64,000 nucleotides of DNA, taken from Poecilobothrus nobilitatus (taxonomy: Eukaryota > Arthropoda > Insecta > Diptera > Dolichopodidae). Both the position numbers and the translations under genes were made by a program. The stretch is taken from NCBI GenBank assembly GCA_947095535.1, contig OX352772.1:230827911-230891910 (forward strand), given 5' to 3'. Under the pieces are notes generated by a model. The model was not told where the DNA came from and searched no databases. It saw nothing but the letters and a program-made list of their open reading frames with translations. Below, piece by piece: positions 23,049 to 32,990 of the stretch (position 1 is the stretch's first letter; every line of letters starts with the position of its first letter).

Positions 23049-24311
23049 TCATATTTCTTTTTCAGCTGTAGTACATATTATTATTACTGATGCAGAAGGA
23101 GGCTTAATATATCCTTTAGTCTTATAGATTAGAAGTGATTTTTCCAAAATTGGACCTGTTAGAACCGATATACATTCAGAACACTTTAATTGCTTTTCTA
23201 ATTTAAAAACGACAAATCCAGAAATATACTCTATAATATGCTGAGCATATTCTGTTAAATTTGATGGATTTAGTATGTAGATATTTAATATGTAGTCGTA
23301 CTCATTTAGAAATAATTCTTCAAAACTATTGATATTTTCTGTATCCCTTTGCTCAATATTTTCAGAAATCATGGTAAATCTTTTGACAGTATTATTTAAT
23401 TCCTTGATTGGATTATATGAGCAGTGAAGTATAGGAATATTTTCTAAAACTGTACAATTACCACAGCCATTTTCTCTAATTTGTACACGAACTAATAATC
23501 TTTTATATGCAGAAATAAATTGCCTTACAGAAGGATTATTATTATATCCCAATGAAGACCGTATTGAGCTAAAAAATAATTCTATATGATCTTGATTAAG
23601 CTTATAAAATGGAATATACTTTAACAAGGCAGTAACAATAAATTTTTGATAAAGAATGGTGATAGCTTTTAAACCATTCAAAATGCCGATAAAACCTGTT
23701 TTGCGGCGGTGATTTATTAAGAACTCCCCTTCTTTTGTTTTTAGTTTAGATATGTAACTAATAGCGTTATCCGCAAAAGCTTTAATTTCACTGTAGTTTT
23801 TGGTACAAATTGGCTTATTATAACTAAATTGATTAATGGATCTACTATTTAAAATGCCAAAAATTTTATTAAAAATTTTTAAAAATTTAGATGTTGCTTC
23901 ACTATTTAAAAAATCGGGTAGAATTAGTTCCTCCCTACAAAAATCTATAGCATCTGAAACAGATTTACTCAGAGTTTGAACTGCAAGTTTAACATTTATG
24001 TTTTGGTTAAAGAAATAAACGTGGGCTTTCCTTAGTTTATTTCCTAAATGCAACTGTTCATTTTCTTATAAATTATTCAGGCTGATTAAATATTTCCATT
24101 CTATAGCATTACCTTCATTGTCTATTAAACAACCTATTTCTGCTAAGGAGTTTCGAATTAATTTTAGCATATGGCAAGGATCTAAAATGATAGTGTATTT
24201 ATTCTTCCTTCCTTGTAATTGGAAATAAGGCTCTTTTTCGATGCTACACAAATCGCACCCTAAATGTTTTGCCGTTGTAATATTAACTGTGCTGCCATCA
24301 AAAGTAACACC
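23049..24311 (-). pseudogene. P-element/THAP9-like transposase (family B), C-terminal part
   Basis: Reading leftward from the Polinton edge at 24311, the frame continues the interrupted gene: VTFDGSTVN, LGCDLC, ILDPCHMLKLIRNSLAEIG, then an in-frame TAA at 24066-24068, then NVKLAVQTLSKSVSDAIDF, KTGFIGILNGLKAI, and NQDHIELFFSSIRSSLGYN with NNPSVRQF, ending at TGA 23049. DPCHMLKLIRN and the HIELFFSSIR block, holding the catalytic glutamate, are diagnostic of P/THAP9 transposases. The first half of the gene is at 39661-40430, on the other side of the Polinton. Apart from the one stop this half is open for over 400 codons, so it decayed little before or after the insertion. Confidence 0.88.
24306..24311. 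repeat. Polinton target-site duplication, left copy (AACACC)
   Basis: AACACC directly precedes the first base of the terminal repeat, and the same six bases follow the right end at 39661-39666. The duplicated codons lie in the P-like transposase frame. Confidence 0.95.
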
Positions 24312-25260
24312 AGTAGTATGTATATGCCGTTTCAGCGCCAGGAGGAGCTTTTTTAAAGCTTTTATTATGCTGTTTCAGCGCCAGGAGGAGCTTTTATTCA
24401 ACAGTTCTCCTAAATGTATGCAATAAAATTGTGATAAGTAAAAAGTTTTATGCTTTTGAGTATTTTAAATTAAGCTTAGCGGTTAGAATATCAGTTATGT
24501 TTAAATTTCAAATTAAAACAGTAATAAGCTTAAGATGTTGTGCTTACTGTTCTTAATTAAATATGAAAAATTTTTAAAGTTTGGGTTTGTTTTAATACAA
24601 AGTTAAGCTTGATTTAATATTTGCATAAAAATTGAAAAAAAGTTTTATAAATTAAAAAAAAAAAAAATACGTTTAAGCTATTGAGCTGAATATTCCTAAT
24701 TAGATATGAAAAGTTTTTTAAGTTTGGTTTACTCTTAATATTATTAAAGTTTAAGTTTGTTTTAATATTTACGTGAAAATTTGAAAAAAAGTTTTAAAAA
24801 ATATAACCATAATAAGCTTAAGCTATTGTGCTGAAATTCCAAAATTAGTTATAAAAAGTTTTTAAAGTTTGGTTTATATTCAAAGTTATTATTATCATAT
24901 AGTTTAAGCTTGATTTAATATTAACTTACCAAAAAAATTTAAATATAAAACTTTTTATATTTAAAACAATAATAAGCTTAAGAAGTTAAACTGTAGTGCT
25001 GAGTATTAAAAAGATAATATGAAAAGTTTTTAAAGTTGGGTTTAAATACAAAACTATTATTAGGAAAGTTTAAGTTTGGTTTAAAATTTACTTGAAATTA
25101 TTAAAGAAAAGTTTTTTAAATTAATAATAAGCATAAGCTATATAGTGCTATTGAAAAGTTTTCAAAGTTAATATTATTAAAGTTTAGATTTGAAAAATTA
25201 AAAGTTTTTTATGTTTTAAAATTTTAACAAAATTATTATTAAAGTTTAAATTTGATTTAC
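24312..25260. repeat. Polinton terminal inverted repeat, left
   Basis: The outer part is nearly identical to the inverse of 39420-39660. 'gtttcagcgccaggaggagc' occurs twice, 43 bases apart (24329 and 24372). The inner part is built of diverged tandem units of roughly 130-150 bp carrying 'aataagcttaagctattg', 'atatgaaaagtttttaaagt' and 'aagcttgatttaatattt'. Similarity to the right end fades near 25260. Confidence 0.9.
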
Positions 25261-25487
25261 TTGATTTGAATACATAATAATTCTTCAAATGAAATGTTTT
25301 GTAATGTTTTTACTTCAACAAAAGCTTGATTCAAATAATTGAAATTATATTGTTAATAATATAAGCTATGAAAAAACGTGATCGAGTTCAAGTTGAAAAT
25401 AAAAACTAGTTTTATAAAGTTGTTTTTATTAATAACTAACAGCATTGCTTAATAACACTCTTTTGTTTTTTGTTTTTTTGTTTTTAA

Positions 25488-26426
25488 TTAAATAATATCT
25501 TGTTTATTTATCCATGAATCATGTTTTTTATCAAAGCCAAGCCACCTAACCAAAACTTGATTTCCTTTTTTTTTTATTATTTTTTCTACAAGATAAACAT
25601 TAGAAAATTTAACAGATGTAAGTTCAGGTTCATAAAAACTGCCTTTTATTGGTTTTTGTGTGTAATCAAGTAAATTGTATGTTATTGGATCAGTTCTTTT
25701 AATTTTCGCTATTGTATAAATTTCTGTTGACCAATTGGGTTGATAACCTTTTGTAAAAATACCTTTAAATTTACTAATACGAACAAAAACTCCAACTTTA
25801 TATTTTCCTTTACGAAATACTTTTATTTTATTGTAGACTGCTTTTAATAACAATTTCTCATTTTTCTTTGTAACCTTTTTAGGTGGAAATTTAATTGTGC
25901 GATGATATGTTGAATTATATTTTTCTATTAGTGGTGGTAGAATAGATAACCATTTATATGTGCCTTGTAAACTAAATTTTTTCCACATCGTATTTTTTAG
26001 GGTGCGATTGAAAAGTTCTACAATTGAAGCTTTTAGCTCTGAATATGTATGATAATGGTTAATTTTATTTTTCCTCATTAGATTTTGAAATTTTTTGTTA
26101 AAAAATTCCGTACCTTGATCAGATTGTAAATTTTTTGGTTTTTGACCAGCACGCTTAAAAATATTTTTCATTGCGATTAAAACATTATCAGCGCTCTTAT
26201 TTTTAACTGGTTCGGCATACGCAAATTTTGAAAATGTATCTATGACTGTTAATAAATATTTATATCCCTTATTAAATTTGGCATATGGAATCATTTCAAC
26301 CAAATCAATTTGCCAAGTATCATTTAAACCCTTTTGAATAAATTTTCTTCGAGTAAATTTTCTTCTAGCTCCTCTATGAATTTCTGACACAACTTGTAAC
26401 CTCGACATTATTCTTGTACCATTCAA
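25488..26426 (-). CDS. INT: Polinton integrase (retroviral-type, with chromodomain)
   Basis: An open frame of 312 codons. The catalytic core carries D in WQIDLVEM, D in LQSDQGTEF and E in ASIVELFNRTLK, the D-D-35-E arrangement; the family usually has VERFNRTL, so R to L is a change next to the glutamate. The C-terminal 35 residues (VYLVEKIIKKKGNQVLVRW, then WINKQDII) form a chromodomain. The N-terminal HHCC finger usually seen upstream is not in this frame; the adjacent frame 26661-26374 may hold what remains. Function: inserts the element's DNA into the chromosome, giving the 6-bp duplication. It is divergent from the ATPase gene with about 95 bp between the flanking starts. It is the least damaged gene of the element together with the ATPase. 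Confidence 0.92.
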   Translation of the reverse strand: MNGTRIMSRLQVVSEIHRGARRKFTRRKFIQKGLNDTWQIDLVEMIPYAKFNKGYKYLLTVIDTFSKFAYAEPVKNKSADNVLIAMKNIFKRAGQKPKNLQSDQGTEFFNKKFQNLMRKNKINHYHTYSELKASIVELFNRTLKNTMWKKFSLQGTYKWLSILPPLIEKYNSTYHRTIKFPPKKVTKKNEKLLLKAVYNKIKVFRKGKYKVGVFVRISKFKGIFTKGYQPNWSTEIYTIAKIKRTDPITYNLLDYTQKPIKGSFYEPELTSVKFSNVYLVEKIIKKKGNQVLVRWLGFDKKHDSWINKQDII

Positions 26427-26661
26427 TTAAATTTTGCAAAGTGATTTTATATTTTTCTATTGTATGACATTCACATGTATCTGGTCCAGAAGTAGAATTA
26501 TCATATGCCCACGAACAAAGGGCAAAATGAGTACCATAAATTGAAGTGTATTTATTGACTTCAGAAAAATGTTTGATGTGTTTATATAGATGTAATATTA
26601 GTTTCTTATGATCATCTAATAAGACGGAGGAATAAATATTTAAGAACTCCTTTACTTCCAT
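26374..26661 (-). CDS. Small leftward frame upstream of integrase, possible broken integrase N-terminus
   Basis: A 95-codon frame starting MEVKEFLNIYSS and ending shortly after LIEWYKNN, overlapping the first 53 bases of the integrase frame in another phase. It contains one C-x-C-H (CECH). Polinton integrases normally start with about 60-90 residues before the 'Y.lhk..rr.f.R' segment, and the end of this frame (LIEWY) sits where that part would be. Either it is a separate small protein or the N-terminal piece separated by a frameshift; I cannot decide. Confidence 0.45.
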   Translation of the reverse strand: MEVKEFLNIYSSVLLDDHKKLILHLYKHIKHFSEVNKYTSIYGTHFALCSWAYDNSTSGPDTCECHTIEKYKITLQNLIEWYKNNVEVTSCVRNS

Positions 26662-26756
26662 AATTCGAAATGACTGTACTAAGAATATGTTCGCTGCTTT
26701 TATATTATCTCTAAATTGTATTTTAAATTCAGTTTCTTATCAGACACAGACCAAAA
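26662..26756. promoter_or_regulatory. Divergent intergenic region between integrase side and ATPase side
   Basis: Ninety-five bases separate the leftward start at 26661 from the rightward ATG at 26757. It is AT-rich with 'ttttatattatctctaaatt' (TATA-like) in it. All genes to the right of it up to 32.4 kb run rightward, so it is the likely control region for both directions. No specific element can be proven. Confidence 0.4.
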
Positions 26757-27476
26757 ATGATTAATTTTATTCATCCATTTAAAATGATGATAGCGGGACC
26801 ATCTGGATGTGGAAAAACAACATTAGTGAGCAATTTAATTGAAAATATTGATAGATTGATTTATCCGAAAATTGAAACAATAAAATGGTGTAACCCAGAA
26901 ATTTCTGCTATTCCAAAAAATCTAGCTTTTCCTTATATAGACTTTTATACCAGTATCCCAAAAGAATTTAGTGGTAATGAAAATAAACCTACTTTAATTG
27001 TTCTAGATGACTTAATGTTAGATTCTGCAAATAAACAGGTATGTGAGCTATTTATTAAAGGTTCACACCATCGTAATTTATCTATTATATTGTTAACGCA
27101 AAACGTTTTTCATCACGGAAAATTTTCAAGAGATATTTCATTAAATTGTAAATATTTAGTGCTTTTCAAAAACCCTCGAGACAAATCACAGATTTTTCCT
27201 CTTGCTAGACAACTATATCCGGAAAATATAAAAGATTTCTTGAGAGTATATAATGAGTCAACATCAAAACCTCATGGTTATATTGTGTTGGATTTAACAC
27301 AAGACATTAACGATTTATTTCGTATTAGAACTAATATTTTTTCCAAGGAATATTGTATATGTTTCTGTGATACGGGTGATTTGAATAACAGCAGCTGTGA
27401 AAAGTATGAAACGATTGAAGAAAAACCAACATATATTACGTGTACTAGGAAAGTGCAACAACAAGAAATTTCGTAA
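26757..27476 (+). CDS. ATP: Polinton genome-packaging ATPase (FtsK/A32-like)
   Basis: 239 codons, open. Walker A is AGPSGCGKTT near residue 16, Walker B is TLIVLDDLM near residue 80, and 'SIILLTQNVFHHG' follows with the polar sensor Q (sensor motif, T-Q-N). This order is that of the FtsK/HerA-type packaging ATPases shared by Polintons, virophages and large DNA viruses; the family role is to pump DNA into a capsid. Length is normal for Polintons. It is followed by a small basic protein whose longest frame overlaps its 3' end, suggesting tight packing of a rightward transcription block. Confidence 0.93.
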   Translation: MINFIHPFKMMIAGPSGCGKTTLVSNLIENIDRLIYPKIETIKWCNPEISAIPKNLAFPYIDFYTSIPKEFSGNENKPTLIVLDDLMLDSANKQVCELFIKGSHHRNLSIILLTQNVFHHGKFSRDISLNCKYLVLFKNPRDKSQIFPLARQLYPENIKDFLRVYNESTSKPHGYIVLDLTQDINDLFRIRTNIFSKEYCICFCDTGDLNNSSCEKYETIEEKPTYITCTRKVQQQEIS

Positions 27477-27738
27477 AAATATTCTTAAATATTGTGATGA
27501 CGATATTATAAAAACTATTGCTGAAATTGCAATCAATATATTAAATGGTAATAATAAAATATCACCAGCACAAAAAGCAAAATTAAAAAAACATAAAAAA
27601 CAATTAAGATTTCTAGCCTGTTCTAAGAAAAGTATAAAAGCCAAAAGAAAAATATTAGTTCAACATGGTGGGTTTTTACCAACTTTAATCGGAACTACAT
27701 TATCTGGTGTAATAGGGAAATTGCTCAGTAAAACATAA
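27397..27738 (+). CDS. Small basic Polinton protein with hydrophobic C-terminus
   Basis: 113 codons from the first ATG; the true start is probably further in, because the first 27 codons overlap the ATPase gene. The body is rich in K and R (AKLKKHKKQL, KSIKAKRKILVQ), followed by GGFLPTLIGTTLSGVIGKLL, a glycine-rich hydrophobic segment near the end. Proteins of this shape, with a 'RK.L.Q.GG.LP.L..' tail, are frequent in insect Polintons next to the ATPase or capsid genes. A DNA-condensing or membrane-active virion role is possible but is only inferred. No frameshift is seen. Confidence 0.65.
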   Translation: MKSMKRLKKNQHILRVLGKCNNKKFRKNILKYCDDDIIKTIAEIAINILNGNNKISPAQKAKLKKHKKQLRFLACSKKSIKAKRKILVQHGGFLPTLIGTTLSGVIGKLLSKT

Positions 27739-28445
27739 TGCAGCGAATGATTGTTATGTCACCAGAAATATTTTCAAAATTTAGTAAATTGTTTCAGGAT
27801 GATAAAAACTTGGATTTATTAGATCAAAAAATGAAAAAAGTTTTATATGATAAAAAACTAAAACCATTGCAAAAATGGTACTTATATCGTTAAAATCTCC
27901 TCAAATATGGAATTAACAAAAGACACGCAAAAAAATTACCAGAAAAGGCTAATAATCTTACATTTGATACAAGCACTCAAACAAAATTCTTTTCTAAACG
28001 AAATGCATATACAGAAACTGAATTGCCCAAATACAAATCAACATCAGCACAGACTAATTTTGTACCATTAGTTCCTGATGAAGTGTTTGAATATGATCCA
28101 AAAAAAGAGCATTCAGATATGGATATTGATTTAACACATTACGACTTAGATGATGAAAATTCATTTAAAAAATTAGCTCAAACTGAAATGCTGAAAGACG
28201 AAAAACTAATACAAAGACCATCTCTAAGCTCTGATTATCGAATATTTGAAACACCAAGCGGTGATGTAATTACCGTTGCTGTACCATCTCCTGAAAAAAA
28301 GAAGACACTAAGATCAGCCGGTAGTTCAATTTCCTCAACTATACTTTCACAGTTTCCTGAAACAAAAAAACGAAAACTAAAACCTTTACTAAGAAGTCCA
28401 AAACTAAGAACTTCATCAACACCAGAATGGACAACATATAAATAG
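27738..28445 (+). pseudogene. Polinton hypothetical protein, one in-frame stop
   Basis: The ATG at 27738 overlaps the stop of the previous gene by one base. The frame runs 51 codons (SPEIFSKFSKLF, LDLLDQKMKKVLYDK, LQKWYLYR) to TAA at 27891-27893, then continues open in the same frame to TAA at 28443-28445, about 235 codons in all. CAA to TAA would explain the stop. The second part is rich in charged residues and serine (KKEHSDMDIDLTHYDLDD) and ends basic. The N-terminal 'lD..m...L......KW.LY' pattern recurs in Polinton proteins of unknown function. I do not assign a role. Confidence 0.6.
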
Positions 28446-28480
28446 TGCAACATTTTATGTTTTAGAAGAAGTTAACAAAG

Positions 28481-29363
28481 ATGGATAGTCAAGATGATTT
28501 CTATGTAACATTGTTTAGTAATGATAATTTAAAACTATTTCCAGACAACACTTTAGCTTCAGTCGAAAATAAACTGCCTATTCACTTTGATTTAAGAAAC
28601 GGAAACTGGAAAGTAGGTCTTTCAGAAATTTATCTGAATGATTTCCTACAAACGGAAAAATTTAACAAAGAGAATTGTGCTCTTATTAATATCGGAGAGT
28701 ATAATGTTTATGTAAGAAACATTGAAAAACCTCTTGAAAAAATCAAAGTAACCAAATCTATAGGTTACACATATTATTCATATGACGATTCGGAATTACA
28801 TTTGGATGATTGGAAGTTTAATTTTTTGCCAACACTTATTAAAAATATAACTCCTAATCCAGGATTTACTCGAAACCAGGTTTTTACAGAATTTTTTAAT
28901 GAAATTTTGACATATATCTCTAATGCAAAAAATTATGATGATGTAGTATTTAAAAAAATGTCAGAATCTAATCGAAAGGATTTAATTCGTATATCGCAAA
29001 CTTTTGATGAAGATAGTTTCTATATAAAAGTTAATCATAGCTATAACGTAAAAACATTATTAACTGAACTATTTCAACAGAAAAAAAATATAAAAAGTTT
29101 CAAAACAAAATTACCTGGACTATTCAAATTTAGTTCAATCATCTGTTTTTGGAAGTAGCAAAGTGCGTGCATTAAGAGCTATCAATATAGAAAATTGCAG
29201 AATACCTACAAATATTGAATTTGAAAATGTCCATTACATACCTACAGAAAAAAATTGTTTTGAAACTATAGCGATTAAAATTTGCAACCAATACGGTGAT
29301 GGAATAAATTTTATTTCCAGTTACTATCCAACAAAAATTGTATTACACTTTATAAAGCATTGA
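28481..29363 (+). pseudogene. Polinton minor capsid (penton-like, single jelly roll) protein, frameshifted
   Basis: The frame starts MDSQDDFYVTLFSNDNLKLF followed by PDNTLASVENKLP and GNWKVGLSEIYLNDF, the conserved start of Polinton minor capsid proteins ('F.v.L.SN.....yp.N....f...L...i.L.g.W.vgL.Ei'). It breaks near 29135-29150 and continues in another phase as SKVRALRAINIENCRIPTN to TAA at 29361-29363. Total length, about 290 codons, is near normal or a little short. The family forms the pentameric vertices of the capsid with the double jelly-roll major protein. A single small indel is the only visible lesion. Confidence 0.8.
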
Positions 29364-29415
29364 TTGCCAGAAGACAATATAAATACTACTAGTCAAATAT
29401 GATATCATATCAAAC

Positions 29416-29856
29416 ATGGAAAGAGCTTACGTGAGATATTATTCCTCTCAAGTAGGTGGAGGAATCAACGATATAGGACCTTTATTACAATTTTATCCAG
29501 CTATTCAAAGAGGTCGTGGTTTTGGAAATATATTCGGAAGTTTAATTCGTTACTTAAAGCAGGTTTTTACATCAGGTTGGGACTTAATTAAAACAGAGGC
29601 TGTGAACACAAGTAAAAATATTTTAAGTGATATAGCATCTGGTGCAAACAGAAAAGAAGCTGTAATTGATCAAAGTAAAGGTAGCATGAAAAATCTACGA
29701 AAATCCGTAGTTAATCAACTGCATTCAATGTATGGTGGAAGACGAAAAGCCATAAAAAGACGAAGCGGTATAAAAAGACGAGCAGTTTCTAAAAAGACAC
29801 ATTTAAAGGCGAAGCGACGAAAAAAGCAAATTAAAACCTCTGATATATTCAATTAA
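29416..29856 (+). CDS. Glycine-rich, basic Polinton virion-associated protein
   Basis: 146 codons, open. The N-terminus YYSSQVGGGINDIGPLLQFY then RGRGFGNIFGSLIRYL gives a glycine-rich amphipathic segment; the C-terminal 45 residues are very basic (GGRRKAIKRRSGIKRR, LKAKRRKKQIK). It stands directly before the major capsid gene. Polintons regularly have such a protein there; its shape (amphipathic start, basic end) recalls adenoviral internal cement or core proteins, but this is analogy, not proof. Confidence 0.7.
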   Translation: MERAYVRYYSSQVGGGINDIGPLLQFYPAIQRGRGFGNIFGSLIRYLKQVFTSGWDLIKTEAVNTSKNILSDIASGANRKEAVIDQSKGSMKNLRKSVVNQLHSMYGGRRKAIKRRSGIKRRAVSKKTHLKAKRRKKQIKTSDIFN

Positions 29857-29858
29857 AT

Positions 29859-31168
29859 ATGGAATGCATGAAATCCGAACTTGATCTTTTTGCATCATTA
29901 CCAGTACAAACAAGTATATTGCGTTCAGAAGAGGTAGCATACAATCCTTTAGCTTCTTTAGAGGCATCACCGTCAACTATTGAATTTGTTTCGCTTGGAA
30001 ATGGAGATACATATTGAGATTTATCGTCAACCTACATCAAATTTAAAGTTCAAATATTAAAAAAAGATGGATCACCTTGGAGTGCAAATGATAAAGTAGG
30101 AACCGGAACTGATGTAAGAGCAGCCCCGCAGCCCAGTATTGTAAATAATTTATTACACTCTTTAATTAAACAATGTAATGTAACTCTAAATGAAAAAACA
30201 TCACTCCTTCAGACTCCTTATACCATTATAAAGTATACTTAACTACTTTACTAAATTATGGTACAGATTCCAGTCAAACACATTTGGAAGCATCTGGTTG
30301 GGAATTGGATACACCAAATGTAAATGATTTTAGCAATTCTGGTTCTAAATCAAGACAAAAATTGTACAATAATTCTACAATAGTAGAATTAATGGGAAAA
30401 TTGCATGTAGATTTCTTCAACACTTCCAAATTACTTTTAAATAACGTTGACATTCGAATTGCTCTGGCATTAGAAAAACAAGATTTTATTTTCTTTAACG
30501 ATAACGATGAAAGTTATTTAAAAATTCTCGAAGCTACATTATACATGAAACATTTAACAATTAATCCTAGCATATTAATAGCACATAATACTGTTTTGGA
30601 AAAGGCTAATGCAAAATATTTTTATGTTAGAAGTGAAATCAAAACATTTACAATTCCAGCTAACACATCCAACATATCATTGGATAATATATTTATAGAG
30701 CAAATACCAAAAGCTCTTGTATTTTGTATGGTTAATAATGAAAATTTTAATGGTAAAAGATCAAAAAATCCATACCATTTCGATCATCAAAATCTCACAC
30801 AATTTCAATTGTATGTGAATGGAGTGCCTACACCAAACTCTGCAATTGAAACAAGTTTTACATCGAATAACAATTGCAATTCTCGTGCATATTTAACATT
30901 ATTTAGCGGAACAGGTATACATCATTCTGATAGAGGACATCAAATTTCAAAAGAACTATTTGCAAAAGGTTATACAATACTAGCTTTTGATTTATCACCA
31001 GACGGCTCTGGAACTGATACATGCCAGAGTTTAATAAACCAGGGAGTTGTAAAGATTGAAGCAAGACTCAGTTCTCCATTAACTTCAACATTAACATGCA
31101 TTGTGTTTGCGGAATTCGACGCCAGTATCGAAATTGATAAAAATCGTAACGTTTACGTAAACATATAA
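29859..31168 (+). pseudogene. MCP: Polinton major capsid protein (double jelly roll), stop and frameshift
   Basis: The ATG at 29859 lies 3 bases after the previous stop. The frame reads MKSELDLFASLPVQTSI, GNGDTY, then an in-frame TGA (30015-30017), then STYIKFKVQI and PQPSIVNNLLHSLIKQCNVT. Near 30190-30240 the phase changes, and the remaining frame (30284-31168) has ELMGKLHVDFFNTSKLLL, DVRIAL-type and FIEQIPKALVFCMVNNENF, 'DGSGTD' and a final FAEFDASIEIDKNRN. This matches Polinton major capsid proteins, including the late 'IP..iv.gfv....F.G....NPf.F' region. Full length is about 430 codons. Two visible lesions mean no intact product. Confidence 0.85.
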
Positions 31169-31198
31169 AAGGCAGTTTAGTGAACCATTTTTAATCAC

Positions 31199-31426
31199 TT
31201 GAAAATGACGTGCACTCTAGTAGATTTATCGTTCTGTACGGACGACAGCAATACAATATTTGTTAAAAACCTTGCTGTGGTTGGAATAAAAGAAAAATGT
31301 AAAACTATTGTAAAAGAATTAAAGTATAAATTCCCAACCAGAGACTTAAAAAGAACAGACCTCAAGAATTATTCTTTTGGACATATGGACAATGAAAAAA
31401 CAACTAATCAAAATAAATTTGCTTGA
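31199..31426 (+). CDS. Small hypothetical frame before the protease
   Basis: 75 codons, MKMTCTLVDLSFCTDDSNTI to TGA. It has no recognised motif. An overlapping frame continues (31377-31568) with KINLLEKFDKVLTNGKLK, so this may be a longer broken gene. It sits between capsid and protease genes. Confidence 0.35.
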   Translation: MKMTCTLVDLSFCTDDSNTIFVKNLAVVGIKEKCKTIVKELKYKFPTRDLKRTDLKNYSFGHMDNEKTTNQNKFA

Positions 31427-31530
31427 AAAATTCGATAAAGTGTTAACAAATGGAAAACTTAAAGCTGAATTTTTAACAGCATACATAAGTGGAAATACTC
31501 GACTAATTGATATTTCTCATTTGCAAAAGA

Positions 31531-31797
31531 ATGAACACACTTCAGATAACGAAAGTTCTGAAATGTAATAGTGCAACACGTAAATTATTTAAAGGAGTTT
31601 TTGCGCTTGATCTAATACCACAAAAGATTTCTAAACCAGGTATTTTAGTAATAAACACTGACACTTCTGCTAAAAAAGGAACACATTGGTTAGCAATTTT
31701 CGTGCCAGTTCAAGGTTGTGCAGAATATTTTAATTCATTTGGAAATCCACCATTCCACAATGAGATTGTGAAATTTCTACAAAATCAATCAAAATGA
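31531..31797 (+). pseudogene. PRO: Adenain-like cysteine protease, C-terminally truncated
   Basis: From the ATG at 31531 the frame reads MNTLQITKVL, FKGVFALDLIP, PGILVINTDTS and KGTHWLAIFVP (with the catalytic histidine), then EYFNSFGNPPF. It stops at TGA 31795-31797, after 88 codons. Polinton proteases run to about 200 residues and carry the catalytic cysteine in a later 'CG.YC' box, which is missing: the next bases encode a different protein. Also the residue after the histidine motif is N (FNS) where the family usually has D (FDS). This copy could not mature a capsid. Confidence 0.85.
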
Positions 31798-31814
31798 AAC
31801 ATAGTTTAAAAAAC

Positions 31815-32425
31815 ATGGAGCCAACATCAAATGCTGAAGTATTTGTCGAAAACAAATAAACAACGACAACAATAACGATAACGACGAACAACAACAAAAA
31901 AATCTTTTATTAAGCTATATTTACTATTTGGATAAAAAACAAACAATAAAAATACAAATTGGATTTAATGTTGAAAATTTAGCTGCAACAATAATTTTCC
32001 AACGTCATCGCAAATTCATTAGCGAGATGAATTATTTGCAGTGGCATGCTTTTTATGTAGATTTTACAACAAACATTCAACCTAAATTAAATTCAAATAA
32101 ATTTCCACTCAAATTCAATCATACATGTGCAAACTAAAAAACTAACATTGGAACTAGATGAGTATACCCGCTTTTGCCTTATGTTGGACTTTATACAAGC
32201 AGTGATGTCATATAACAATGGAGCTGAATTAAATGTATAATATGTATTCAAGTATTTCGACAGATGTATTGAAAGGAATAAACTGAAATTGGAACAAGAA
32301 GATTTTTACATTTCTATGAATTTACATATAGCTCAGTGCAATTATTCTAGACTATTTTATGAAATACCATTGTTTATGTCTGAAAAAATATATTCTTCAA
32401 TAATAAATAAAACAAATATTTTTTA
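31815..32425 (+). pseudogene. Polinton hypothetical protein, broken
   Basis: Starts near MEPTSNAEVFVENK (31815), passes through an asparagine/aspartate/glutamine-rich linker in another phase, then KKQTIKIQIGFN, IIFQRHRKFISEMNYLQW (31928-32137). After another phase change it reads LTLELDEYTRFCLMLDF and ends at 32423-32425, with an in-frame TAA at 32238-32240. The 'v.i......isl..eeW..l' pattern occurs in unassigned Polinton proteins. Its function is unknown. Confidence 0.5.
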
Positions 32426-32990
32426 AAGCCAATTATTATTATTATTATTATCTTTTATTAAATACATGTACAAGTTTATACAATTGTTTACAGCCCATCT
32501 TTGCAACAAATTTTCTGTATTATGATGGTGAGGGCAAATGGTGATGTAATTCCTTAGTTTTTGTAGAGATGGAATTTTGTTATCTAAATTAATAACTTTT
32601 ACTGAATTTGAAATAAAAGTGTAATTGCTTTTTTTTAAGACCTTTTACATAAACAACATCAAATAATGTTGTTAGATGTTCCTCAAAGACATTTTTAACT
32701 TTTAAATACTCTATAAAGCCATCATTCCAATCCAAGTTATTAATGTTCTTTTCGTTGTACCCATTTTGCCATTTAACATCACTATTTAACTCTTCAAATG
32801 AATACGGTGCTTTAAACATAAATAATACTGGTATTAGAGAACCATCAGCTATCAAAGAACATTCTTTCAAAAAATATTGTTTGTTATTTCCAATAACAAA
32901 TTGTAAATCAACTATAGCTTTTCTATTGCCATTGTTGCTACTGCTGCTACTGCTGCCGCTGTTGTTGTTGTTGTTGTTGCTGCTATTCAT
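32422..32990 (-). pseudogene. Unknown leftward Polinton gene with N/S-rich start
   Basis: Starts with an asparagine/serine tract coded by AAC/AGC repeats, then AIVDLQFVIGNNKQYFLKEC, FKAPYSFEELN, NNLDWNDGFIEYLKV, VVYVKGLKKK. At an eight-A run near 32630 the phase shifts and the reading continues SVKVINLDNKIPSLQKLRNY, ITICPHHH, ending at 32422. The pattern 'vDlQ......iKE......iF..P..w..L.......W....i.yVKG.eK....' followed by a 'ps...L....C..H' tail is one I have seen in invertebrate repeat-associated proteins and it looks RNase H/exonuclease-like to me, but I cannot verify this. It runs against the capsid block, so it has its own promoter. Confidence 0.5.
32926..32990. repeat. Trinucleotide repeat (GTT/GCT) coding for Asn/Ser
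   Basis: 'ttgctactgctgctactgct' followed by 'gttgttgttgttgttgctgc'. On the minus strand it is the N-terminal N/S tract of the leftward gene. Confidence 0.85.

Noticed and set aside
27315..27644. 109-codon leftward frame
   Set aside because: Antisense of the ATPase end and the small basic gene; no motif.
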